Of a stretch of DNA of 48,325 bases, positions 1-7,328 are shown piece after piece. Origin of the DNA: Gammaproteobacteria bacterium (GTDB lineage: Bacteria > Pseudomonadota > Gammaproteobacteria > Pseudomonadales > Azotimanducaceae); contig VXPO01000167.1 in assembly GCA_009839505.1 (NCBI GenBank), positions 1 through 48,325 of the forward strand, read 5' to 3'. The first letter of the stretch is position 1. Every line of letters starts with the position of its first letter. The notes beneath the pieces were generated by a model. The model made no database searches and was not told the origin of the DNA. It saw nothing but the letters and a program-made list of their open reading frames with translations. A program made the position numbers and the translations under genes.

Positions 1-51
1 GACGACGACCGCCACAAGCACGGCACCTAATGCAAACGCCGCAGGCCGCAT
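1..51 (-). CDS. N-terminus of an exported or membrane protein (partial)
   Basis: Only the first 17 codons lie in the window; the gene runs off the left edge. The visible residues are MRPAAFALGAVLVAVVV: one early Arg, then an uninterrupted hydrophobic run, as in a signal peptide or first membrane segment. An ATG at 49-51 is preceded by GGTGAG, a weak ribosome-binding site. It has the same strand as dapA-bamC and follows bamC by about 157 bases. The function cannot be told from this fragment. The start is inferred from the short hydrophobic reading frame alone. Confidence 0.4.
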   Translation of the reverse strand, partial: MRPAAFALGAVLVAVVV

Positions 52-208
52 CTCACCAAAATATCCAGAATATTCCCACCACGCCTCCCAGCTTGGCAGC
101 TCGAACGGATCGGAAACGACCGGCAACTGGATTGGCGGCCAAGTAGGGCAATTGGCTGCCGGGATCCGGCGGTGAGCACCATAGGCGGCGGAAAGGGCGT
201 TGCCGACC

Positions 209-1309
209 CTATGTGGCGAACTCCCTCAGGGTGCGCAGAATCTCTTCCGCCAACTCCCGGTCGACCCGCTCCTCGCCTTCGCCGCGGATGCTCACCGCGA
301 TACCCGTCGCGGTCGCCGCCAGTTCGATGGACACCGTCGGACCCACGTCGCCTCTCCCGCCGGAGATGCGCGAGAACAGTCCCTCCTTGGGCTTGTTCCC
401 CAGGACGACGCGGAACACACTCCGGTCCCGGTCCGCTTCGACCGTTCCTAGTTCGGCGCGTTGGAGTGCCTGGTCGATGGTGGCCCAAGCGCGGTCGAAG
501 TCAACGTTCAGGTAAAGGACCGGCAAACCGGTCTCGTCCTCGGCGATTCGCGCCTTGCTTGCGGAGGCGATGTCCCTGCCGACCATCGATACCGGCCCCG
601 TCGCCACCGCCGCGGCGAGATAGTCGGCGAGTTCGGCAATGAGCTTCGTTTCGACCTCGATCACGGCCGGCAGTTCGCCGGCGGATCCCTTGCGACTATG
701 CACCACGTGGATTTCCGACGAGCCTTGACGAATGCCGCGTTCCACCCGGACGTGTACGCGTTCCAGCAAGCCTTCGTCCGCGGTTTCGTCGGGTTCTCCG
801 GTTTCGTCGCCGCCTTCCCGATCCGCGAGACCCGACCGGATGGCCTCGCGCACTGCGTCGTCACCCTCAGTGGCTCGCAACCACGAGGTTTCCACGACGC
901 CGGCGGGCGGATCTTCCTTGTCGATGCCTACCCGGCTGTCGAGGAGGAACTGTTTGATCTGCGGCCAGACTTGGCTGGGCGCGTCCCCCGAGACAATCCA
1001 CGAGCGCGACCCCAGACGTTGAATCCTCACCGCGTCGAGGTTGCGTCCCACCAGCACTTTCGGTCGCGGCGGGTCGCGCGGGAACGTCCGCGCACCTGCT
1101 TGTTCGGCGACCTCCGGGATCGGCCAGGTGTCCTCGATGCGAATGGCGACCATGTTCTCCGGAACGACAAGGGGTCTGCCGGGGGTTGCCTCGAGATAGT
1201 CATCTCGGGGATCGACGAAGATGCCCTTGTCGTCCCTGAGCGTGTGGCAGCCAGCGAGGACGAACAGGGCGACCGCAAGGGTCGTACCTACGTGATTTCT
1301 TCCGTTCAA
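209..1309 (-). CDS. bamC: Outer membrane assembly lipoprotein BamC
   Basis: This is a 366-residue lipoprotein of the BamC (NlpB/DapX) family, an accessory subunit of the BAM complex that inserts beta-barrel proteins into the outer membrane. I chose the TTG start at 1307-1309, which gives a short signal peptide ending in the lipobox LAGC, with the lipidated Cys at residue 21. Longer upstream starts would bury that signal inside dapA. The body has the two alpha/beta helix-grip regions of the family, including VSGDAPSQVWPQIKQF near the middle. The TTG start overlaps the dapA TGA stop as TTGA, so translation is probably coupled. dapA-bamC adjacency is conserved in Gammaproteobacteria and supports the call. 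Length is slightly above the E. coli protein. Confidence 0.85.
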   Translation of the reverse strand: MNGRNHVGTTLAVALFVLAGCHTLRDDKGIFVDPRDDYLEATPGRPLVVPENMVAIRIEDTWPIPEVAEQAGARTFPRDPPRPKVLVGRNLDAVRIQRLGSRSWIVSGDAPSQVWPQIKQFLLDSRVGIDKEDPPAGVVETSWLRATEGDDAVREAIRSGLADREGGDETGEPDETADEGLLERVHVRVERGIRQGSSEIHVVHSRKGSAGELPAVIEVETKLIAELADYLAAAVATGPVSMVGRDIASASKARIAEDETGLPVLYLNVDFDRAWATIDQALQRAELGTVEADRDRSVFRVVLGNKPKEGLFSRISGGRGDVGPTVSIELAATATGIAVSIRGEGEERVDRELAEEILRTLREFAT

Positions 1310-2205
1310 AGCCCCGATCCCGTCAACGCCTCGAGTCGACGGCGAACTTCGACCTGCGCGGCGGTCGTTAGTTCCACCAGCGGCAGGCGAATGCCCGAGT
1401 CGATCCGGCCCATGGCACTGAGCGCCCACTTGGTGGGAATCGGGCTGGTTTCGACGAACAGTATCTCGTGGATGGGTTGCAGCTTGGCGTCCAACGCACT
1501 CGCCTTGGCCTCGTCGCCGGCAAGGAACGCTTCGCAGAATTCGGCCATCAAGCCCGGCAGGACGTTCGCCGTCACGGAGATCGCCCCGACCGCGCCGTAG
1601 CCCGCCATCGTCAGGGTCTGCCCGTCTTCGCCGGAGAGCAGGATGAAGTCATCCGGGACGAGGGCGCGGATCTCCGCAACGCGTTCGGCATCCCCGCAGG
1701 CTTCCTTGATGCCGACAATGCTGTCGACCTCCGCCAGTCTCGCCACCGTCTCGGCAAGCATGTCGCAAGCGGTTCGCGGCGGCACGTTGTAGAGCACCAT
1801 CGGCAGGTCGGAGGCCTCGGCAATGGCGCAGTAGTGTTGGTAGAGGCCCTCCTGGGTGGGCTTGTTGTAGTAGGGAGTGACCGATAGGCAGTAGTCGGCA
1901 CCGTCGATCTGCGCCGAGCGGGTGAACTCGATGGCCTCCGCGGTGGCGTTTGCGCCGGCACCCGCGACCACGGGCACGCGCCCGTCCACTCGCCGCACGA
2001 CGGCTGCCACGACCTGTTTGTGTTCCGTCGGCGTCAGCGTCGCGCTCTCGCCCGTGGTACCCACAGGAACGATGCCGTGCGTACCCGACTCCAAGTGCCA
2101 GTCGACAAGGCCATCCAGCGCCGCCCAGTCCACGCCACCGTCGCTCTTCATCGGCGTGACCAAGGCCACGAGACTGCCTCTCAAGCCCTTGTTGTTGGCG
2201 GTCAT
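1306..2205 (-). CDS. dapA: 4-hydroxy-tetrahydrodipicolinate synthase
   Basis: DapA condenses pyruvate with L-aspartate semialdehyde, the first committed step toward diaminopimelate and lysine, in the cytoplasm. The 299-residue protein is a complete TIM barrel of normal family length. It shows the GTTGES pyruvate-binding motif, YYNKPTQEG, the YNVPPRT segment with a catalytic Tyr, and the Schiff-base Lys at about residue 167 in VGIKEACGD. I chose the ATG at 2203-2205 because the protein then begins MTANNKGLRGSLVALVTP, which fits the family, and a GGGGGTG ribosome-binding site precedes it. The reading frame stays open upstream but without family similarity. bamC follows with a TTGA overlap. Confidence 0.95.
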   Translation of the reverse strand: MTANNKGLRGSLVALVTPMKSDGGVDWAALDGLVDWHLESGTHGIVPVGTTGESATLTPTEHKQVVAAVVRRVDGRVPVVAGAGANATAEAIEFTRSAQIDGADYCLSVTPYYNKPTQEGLYQHYCAIAEASDLPMVLYNVPPRTACDMLAETVARLAEVDSIVGIKEACGDAERVAEIRALVPDDFILLSGEDGQTLTMAGYGAVGAISVTANVLPGLMAEFCEAFLAGDEAKASALDAKLQPIHEILFVETSPIPTKWALSAMGRIDSGIRLPLVELTTAAQVEVRRRLEALTGSGL

Positions 2206-2312
2206 GGCACCCCCGCAATCGGGACCAGCGTTGACGGCAGGCATGGTACTGACGGCAGGTTCCGACCACAACCTGCGCCCTTTGACGGGGGTTCTGCGTC
2301 ATCGGACGGGCG

Positions 2313-3383
2313 TCACCCCGCCGGCTCGGCGACCTCCTGCTTCGGCCAGGCGTTGAGCACCGCCTTCACCAGTGTCGCCAGGGGAATCGCGAAGAACACG
2401 CCCCAGAATCCCCAGATGGCACCGAATACCAGCACTGCCCCGATGATCGCAATGGGATGAAGATCCACAGCTTCCGAGAACAGCAGCGGCACCAGCACGT
2501 TGCCGTCGAGTCCCTGGATGATCACGTAGGCGACGACGAGTACCAGGAAGTCCACGCTCCAGCCGAACTGAACCAGGCCCACGGCAACCACGGGAATGGT
2601 CACCACGATCGCGCCCACGAAGGGAACCACGACGGAGAGGCCGACGAGCAACCCCAGAAGGGCCGCGTAGTTGACGTCGAGAATCCAGAACGTGAGATAG
2701 CTGACGACGCCGACGATGAGAATCTCGATGAGCTTGCCGCGGACGTAGTTCGCGATCTGGCGGCTCATCTCACGCCCGACCTGGTTCAGCAAACGACGCT
2801 CGCGGGGAAGCAAGGCTGCGAACGACGCCAAGATTCGATCGCCATCTTTAAGGAAGAAGAACAGCGCCACGGGCACGAGCACGACGAAGATCATCACGCC
2901 GAGCACGTTGGAGAGCTGCGTGAACACGCCCTGGACGACGTCGCCGCCCAGCCCCGTGACCTGTTCACCGAAGTTGCCCCAATCGGTCGTCGTGGTCTCG
3001 GGGAAAAACTCGGGGTAGCGGGTGGTGAAGTCGACGACCAAGTCCCTCAGGCGGTCGAGAAAACTCGGTAGCGCCTCCACGAGGTCCCGCAGCTGCCGCC
3101 AGACCAACGGCAGGATGCCGACGACCATGGCAATCAACAGGCCGAGGAACAGCAACTCGACCAAGCCGACGGCCACCAGTCGCGGTACCCGCCAGGCGAC
3201 CAGCCGATCGACGACACCGTGCAACAGGAAGGCGAACGCGAGGCCCGTGAGGATCGGTGCTAGCACGTCGCCGAGGAAGATCAGCACGAGGAGGACGGCG
3301 ATCATGAAGACCACGAGGAAGATGGCCTCCTCGTTGGAGAAGTAGCGGTTGATCCAACCGCTGATGACCTCGACGAATTTCAT
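2313..3383 (-). CDS. perM: AI-2E family (PerM-like) membrane permease
   Basis: This 356-residue inner-membrane protein belongs to the AI-2E/PerM family of putative transporters. Hydrophobic segments occupy roughly residues 20-85, followed by an amphipathic soluble stretch around 100-150 and further membrane segments to the C-terminus, the usual pattern of about eight helices. The late segment VIIQGLDGNVLVPLLFSEAVDLHP is typical of the family. It starts about 10 bases after tusA, forming a tusA-perM operon. perM also lies beside bepA in E. coli, consistent with this neighbourhood. The substrate is unknown; the autoinducer-2 export role suggested for some members cannot be inferred here. Confidence 0.85.
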   Translation of the reverse strand: MKFVEVISGWINRYFSNEEAIFLVVFMIAVLLVLIFLGDVLAPILTGLAFAFLLHGVVDRLVAWRVPRLVAVGLVELLFLGLLIAMVVGILPLVWRQLRDLVEALPSFLDRLRDLVVDFTTRYPEFFPETTTTDWGNFGEQVTGLGGDVVQGVFTQLSNVLGVMIFVVLVPVALFFFLKDGDRILASFAALLPRERRLLNQVGREMSRQIANYVRGKLIEILIVGVVSYLTFWILDVNYAALLGLLVGLSVVVPFVGAIVVTIPVVAVGLVQFGWSVDFLVLVVAYVIIQGLDGNVLVPLLFSEAVDLHPIAIIGAVLVFGAIWGFWGVFFAIPLATLVKAVLNAWPKQEVAEPAG

Positions 3384-3393
3384 CGCCGGCGGG

Positions 3394-3654
3394 TTAACCC
3401 GCCGTCGTCGCGGGACGACCCTTCTCGAGCAGGTAGTAGTAGCGGCCCTGCTGTTCGCGGGATTGCAGCAAGGGGTGTCCGCTTTGTTCGGAAAAGACCT
3501 CGAAGTCCCTCACTGAGCCCGGGTCCGTGGCGATCACCTGCAGTCGCTCACCCGGCTCCATGCGGTTCAGCGCCTGCTTGGCCTTGAGCAACGGCATCGG
3601 GCAGTTGAGTCCGGTGGCGTCCAGGCGGGTGGGTTGGTTGGGTTCGTCCGACAT
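3394..3654 (-). CDS. tusA: TusA-family sulfur carrier
   Basis: This small cytoplasmic protein of 86 residues has the SirA/TusA fold. TusA-family proteins carry persulfide sulfur on one conserved Cys for tRNA 2-thiouridine formation, molybdenum cofactor synthesis or sulfur oxidation. The CPxP motif is present as CPMP, with the active Cys at residue 18, followed by LLKAKQALNRMEPGERLQV, the usual first helix and strand. The ATG at 3652-3654 is preferred over an upstream in-frame codon because it gives the normal length. The gene is divergent from bepA by 85 bases and leads into perM. Which sulfur pathway it serves is not shown by the context. Confidence 0.88.
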   Translation of the reverse strand: MSDEPNQPTRLDATGLNCPMPLLKAKQALNRMEPGERLQVIATDPGSVRDFEVFSEQSGHPLLQSREQQGRYYYLLEKGRPATTAG

Positions 3655-3739
3655 GCCCGGATTATGGCATAGCGGGAGGCCCCCCCCTGCCGCACGCGCT
3701 GCCGGGAGGCGGGGAACACTAGGCATCGAAGGAGGTCGT

Positions 3740-5221
3740 ATGGCGTATGATCCCCGACATGTGGCGACGTTGCTTGGAGTCCCGATCTTGAGGCCCGCGC
3801 TGCTCTTTCCGATGCTCTTGCCGGTGCTCGTCGCAGCCTATGTCCGGGCTGCCGAACTGCCCGAGCTCGGGGATCGGTCGTCCGCCCACGTCTCGACCAC
3901 CGTGGAGCGACAACTCGCCGAAGTGGCGCTCAAACAGATCCGCGCGAGCCTGGACACCATCGCCGACCCCATCCTCAAGTACTACGTACACGTCAACATC
4001 CACCGCCTCGCCGAGCACTCCGACTGGAACGAACCCAACCTCGTCACGGTTCTCGTGGACAACCCGCAGATCAATGCGTTTGCGGTGCCTGGCGGGATCG
4101 TCGGCGTGAACTTAGGACTGCTGCTCTATGCCGAAGACGAGAGCGAGTACTCCGCGGTGATCGCCCATGAACTGGCCCACTTAGGTCAGCGTCACTACGC
4201 GCGAAGCCTGGAGGAGCAGCGCGCCATGACCCCCTGGATGCTCGCCGGGGTGATCGCCTCCCTCGCCATCGCCGCGGCCGGCGGCAGCAGCGATGCCGGC
4301 ATGGCGACCATGTACGGCACCCAGGCCCTGGCGGAGGATAGAGCGTTGCGCTTCAGTCGCACCCGCGAGCAGGAAGCCGACCGCATCGGCCTGAACACGC
4401 TGGCCCAAGCGGGTTTGGACCCTCACGGGGTGGCGCGGATGTTCGTACGCATGCAGACCGCCTTCCGTTTCGTCGACAAGCCGCCGGAGTTCCTGCTCAC
4501 GCACCCGTTGACCGAGTCCCGCATCACGGATGCCCGCAACCAAGCACAGCGGTTCGAGGTGCGCGAAGTTGCGCCCTCGCTCGACTACCAGTGCATGCGT
4601 GCCCGTGCCCAGGTCCACTACGCCGAGTCTGCTGGGCGGGCGTTGGCCGAGGCCAAGGACCGCCGGGGCAGTGGTCATGCTGACGCCGACGTCTACGCCT
4701 ACGCCCTGGCGCTCGCCCGCGACCGCCAGCACGATCAGGCTGTTGAGGTCATGCGGCCGTTGCACGACAAGCACCCCACGAGCCTGATCATGACCGCGTC
4801 GTTCGCCGAGGTGCTGATCGGCGCCTCCCGACTCGACGAGGCACTGGCCCTGCTAGCCCACCAACTCCGGATCAACCCGGACAACGAACCACTCACGTAC
4901 TTCTACGCCGAAGCGCTCAACGCCGCCGAGCGCCACGCCGAAGCGGCTGACGTGCTGTGGCGGCACATCCGCGTCAACGACAACGATATCGATGTCTGGG
5001 AACTGCTCGCCGAAACCGCCGGGCTGGCCGGCGACACCGTCGGCGTTCACCGGGCGCGTGCCGAATACTTCGCGCGGATCGGTGCCTACCGGCAAGCCAT
5101 CCAGCACGTCGACTACGCCCGGCGACTGGTGGACGAAGGCGAACGCCAGCTAATGGCGCGTCTCGACCAGCGCATCCTGGACCTGCGCACGGAGTTCGAG
5201 GCGATTCGGACACAGAACTGA
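3740..5221 (+). CDS. bepA: BepA-like periplasmic M48 metalloprotease with TPR domain
   Basis: This 493-residue protein is the size of BepA (YfgC), a periplasmic zinc protease and chaperone that supports assembly of LptD and other outer membrane proteins. A signal peptide covers about residues 1-38. The M48 zinc site HELAH spans residues 143-147, with the third ligand Glu at about 212 in REQEADRIG. The C-terminal half (about 270-490) is built of TPR-like helical pairs. The start ATG at 3740 has a strong GGAGG site four bases upstream of the codon. The gene is divergent from tusA-perM. Together with bamC in the same region it points to outer membrane biogenesis. Its stop lies 35 bases before a palindromic repeat element. 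Confidence 0.92.
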   Translation: MAYDPRHVATLLGVPILRPALLFPMLLPVLVAAYVRAAELPELGDRSSAHVSTTVERQLAEVALKQIRASLDTIADPILKYYVHVNIHRLAEHSDWNEPNLVTVLVDNPQINAFAVPGGIVGVNLGLLLYAEDESEYSAVIAHELAHLGQRHYARSLEEQRAMTPWMLAGVIASLAIAAAGGSSDAGMATMYGTQALAEDRALRFSRTREQEADRIGLNTLAQAGLDPHGVARMFVRMQTAFRFVDKPPEFLLTHPLTESRITDARNQAQRFEVREVAPSLDYQCMRARAQVHYAESAGRALAEAKDRRGSGHADADVYAYALALARDRQHDQAVEVMRPLHDKHPTSLIMTASFAEVLIGASRLDEALALLAHQLRINPDNEPLTYFYAEALNAAERHAEAADVLWRHIRVNDNDIDVWELLAETAGLAGDTVGVHRARAEYFARIGAYRQAIQHVDYARRLVDEGERQLMARLDQRILDLRTEFEAIRTQN

Positions 5222-5256
5222 CGCGACCGCTTCGCGGAATCTCGAGAACAAGCCGT

Positions 5257-5373
5257 GTAGGGGCGACCCTTGTGGTCGCCCGTCTTGGTGGTCGCCCGTC
5301 TTGGCGGTCGCCCGTTTTGGCCAATCGACACCGCGCTGTGACGGCCAAGGGCGACCACAAGGGTCGCCCCTAC
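5257..5373. repeat. Palindromic repeat element, copy A
   Basis: The element is bounded by perfect 25-base inverted repeats: the left arm at 5257-5281 begins GTAGGGGCGACCC, and the right arm at 5349-5373 is its exact reverse complement. Inside the left half, a unit of about 16 bases containing GGTCGCCCG is repeated three times in tandem. The centre carries TTGGCCAA. It lies between the convergent ends of bepA and a secreted-protein gene. Related copies occur at 7170, 12206, 18153 and 20532. There is no coding capacity, so it resembles a MITE or REP-type element and may also act as a transcription barrier. Confidence 0.85.
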
Positions 5374-5392
5374 GGCTTGGTTCGGAACTATC

Positions 5393-6487
5393 TTAGTCTC
5401 CGGATGCCTCGGCCGCGGCAGCCCGCCGGGCGAGTTCCTCGCGCTCTTGCCGCCGTGCGCCGCGAAGGATGTTGAACATCGAGTAGTTGCCTTCGTGGCA
5501 GGCGTATTCGTACACGGGCTGATCGCTCTTCTTCCAGACGTACATGCCGCTCCACGGACCGTCCCAAGCCGTCGGATCGTTGACGGTGAAGTCGTAGAGG
5601 AGATTGCCGTCGTCCTGCAGGCTGAAGCGTTCGACGAGATGGAGGTTCGCGTCGCCACCGTACAGGCCCGTGTCCTCGCGGAAGTTGGTGGTGTCGACGA
5701 CCAACGTGTCCCCCTCCCACCATCCGATGGAATCGCCGAGCCAACGACGCATGTCCTCGGGGGCGTGCTCGTCGTTCATCCGGATGACGCGCGCGTCGTG
5801 CACCATCTCCAGCAGGATCATGACGTGGTGTTCGGACTGCACGATGCGCTTGTAGTTGTTGTAGACGCCCGGCAGCGAGGGCGGTCCGGCGCTGAAGCCG
5901 AGCAGGCACCGTTCGGCCAGGGCGAGTTCCTCGGGACCGTCGAACGGCCCCGGACCGTCGCTGTCGAGCCACGTGGGCCGACCGTCGTTGTTGTAGGTGA
6001 ACGAACTGAAGTTGTCGGCCTGCTTCATCATCGCCTTTATCGTCATCCTCGGCCGGCGCCCGTTCGGCGGGTCGTAGACGATGGAATTCCGGAACTTCCC
6101 GTCGATTGGTGCGACGCCGCTCCCCGGATCCAGCCAGAACGAGTTGTAGCCGCCGACGTTGCCTGCGCCGAAGGCGTTGATGCCGTCGCCGCCCTTGACC
6201 GGCGGACCACGGTTCGGATCGTTCGAACGACCGTCTTCCAGAAAGGCCGTTCCCGAACCCAGCCGCTCGACTTCCTCCTGCGTCATGAATTCGCGCTCGC
6301 CGAAACGGGCCGGACGCTCGAGCGGTGTCAGCGACCCGCCGTCGTAGTAGCCCGAGAGATCCGGCTTGCCGGAGGTCGTGCGCGGAATCTCCGCCGCGGC
6401 CGTGGCGGCCAAGGCCATGGCCACCGCCGCCCAGAGGGTCCGCCCTGCGGCGGCGCGCAAATCCGATGGGTCGGTTGCTGATCGCAT
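5393..6487 (-). CDS. Secreted protein of unknown function (PDLSG type)
   Basis: I do not recognise a characterised function. The 364-residue protein starts with a signal peptide (about residues 1-34, hydrophobic core LWAAVAMALAATAAA, likely cleavage before EIPR). The mature N-terminus reads PRTTSGKPDLSGYYDGG, a type of segment I associate with poorly described secreted proteins of environmental Gammaproteobacteria and Acidobacteria. The rest is rich in Asp, Gly, Asn and aromatic residues, suggesting a beta-rich periplasmic fold, with no obvious catalytic motif. The ATG at 6485-6487 was chosen because it directly precedes the signal peptide. The gene is divergent from the cupin gene by 211 bases. 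It may belong with the cupin and TonB receptor in uptake or breakdown of a substrate, but this is inference. Confidence 0.75.
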   Translation of the reverse strand: MRSATDPSDLRAAAGRTLWAAVAMALAATAAAEIPRTTSGKPDLSGYYDGGSLTPLERPARFGEREFMTQEEVERLGSGTAFLEDGRSNDPNRGPPVKGGDGINAFGAGNVGGYNSFWLDPGSGVAPIDGKFRNSIVYDPPNGRRPRMTIKAMMKQADNFSSFTYNNDGRPTWLDSDGPGPFDGPEELALAERCLLGFSAGPPSLPGVYNNYKRIVQSEHHVMILLEMVHDARVIRMNDEHAPEDMRRWLGDSIGWWEGDTLVVDTTNFREDTGLYGGDANLHLVERFSLQDDGNLLYDFTVNDPTAWDGPWSGMYVWKKSDQPVYEYACHEGNYSMFNILRGARRQEREELARRAAAAEASGD

Positions 6488-6698
6488 GTTGGTCCACTCA
6501 TGCCGATTCGACGGCAATCTTGCCCTTGTGCGGCATCCCTGTCGACCGATTAAGAGCTCGAAAAAGGCTCCATGAGCTCGGGTTGACCTGCGGTGAAGTC
6601 GCGCGGACACTAGGCGTGGGACCGGTTGCCGCACGTCGCGCACCGGAATAGCTGGAAACACGGCGGAAACGTCTTTCGCCGTTGGGAGGATAAGAGAT

Positions 6699-7145
6699 AT
6701 GGCAGAAGCCGCAAACGCCGAAGGCGACTACGTTCAGATGGACGCCGTGGACTGGGTGCCCTTTCCCCAGGGTCTGTGCCAAGGACCGATCAAGTGGAAA
6801 CTCCTGCACGTCTCCCCGGAGGCGGGGGCGTGGACGGCGATCTTCGACTGTCCCGCAGGTTCTTCGTTCGCCAAGCACATACACATGGGCCCCGGCGAGT
6901 ACTTCCTGACCAAGGGAAGAATGCACGTCCGTGGCGGCAGCGCGGAGGGCGGCGCCACGGCGGTTGCCCCCGGCTACGGTTACGAAGCCTGCAACGCGCA
7001 GCACGACCACACGGAGTTTACCGAGGACAGCGAGTTCTACATGACCTTTCTCGGGCCGCTGAACTTCATCGACGACGACGGCAACACCATCGCGCTCGTC
7101 GGCTGGCGCCAGGTGTACGACGCCTGGAAGGCTTCCACCGGCTAG
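6699..7145 (+). CDS. Cupin similar to 2,4'-dihydroxyacetophenone dioxygenase family
   Basis: This cytoplasmic protein of 148 residues has a single cupin barrel. The metal-binding motif is HIHMGPGEYFLTKGRMHV (two His and a Glu), and a later His lies in HDHTEF. The C-terminal phrase LGPLNFIDDDGNTI is characteristic of cupins related to 2,4'-dihydroxyacetophenone dioxygenase and Dke1-like carbon-carbon cleaving dioxygenases. The ATG at 6699 is preceded by GGGAGGA at 6684-6690. A dioxygenase reaction is the family expectation, but the substrate cannot be read from the sequence, and a non-catalytic sensor role (ChrR-like cupin) is possible. It is the only plus-strand gene between two minus-strand genes. 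Confidence 0.75.
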   Translation: MAEAANAEGDYVQMDAVDWVPFPQGLCQGPIKWKLLHVSPEAGAWTAIFDCPAGSSFAKHIHMGPGEYFLTKGRMHVRGGSAEGGATAVAPGYGYEACNAQHDHTEFTEDSEFYMTFLGPLNFIDDDGNTIALVGWRQVYDAWKASTG

Positions 7146-7169
7146 TACGACCCGCCGTTCGAGAAGCGC

Positions 7170-7321
7170 GTAGGGTCGACCGCGCGCCCTCGCGGGCGCG
7201 TCATGGTCGCTCGTGCCAATCACCGCACGGTGTCGGTTGGCCAAGAGGGGGCGACCACAAGGGCCGCCCCGACGGGTTGCTTCGTTGAGCGCGCGCGGGC
7301 GACCACAAGGGTCGCCCCTAC
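7170..7321. repeat. Palindromic repeat element, copy B (compound)
   Basis: This is a longer, compound member of the GTAGGG...CCCTAC family. The left end GTAGGGTCGACC is followed by an internal hairpin (CGCGCCCTCGCGGGCGCG). The right half contains two successive right arms, at about 7248-7272 (degenerate) and 7297-7321 (identical to the right arm of copy A). The centre has TTGGCCAA. It fills the gap between the convergent ends of the cupin and TonB receptor genes. The doubled right arm suggests insertion of one element beside or into another. Confidence 0.8.
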
Positions 7322-7328
7322 GACATTC

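Noticed and set aside
52-208. A further gene at the left edge overlapping bamC
   Set aside because: A long minus-strand frame spans this area, but it is Arg/Gly-rich and overlaps the bamC coding end. The short hydrophobic frame at 1-51 is the better candidate.
6325-6651. Short frame ending in an HTH-like phrase (GLTCGEVARTLGVG)
   Set aside because: The phrase is only about 25 residues, most of the frame is antisense to the secreted-protein signal region, and no start or partner supports a gene. It could be a relic of a regulator, but chance is as likely.
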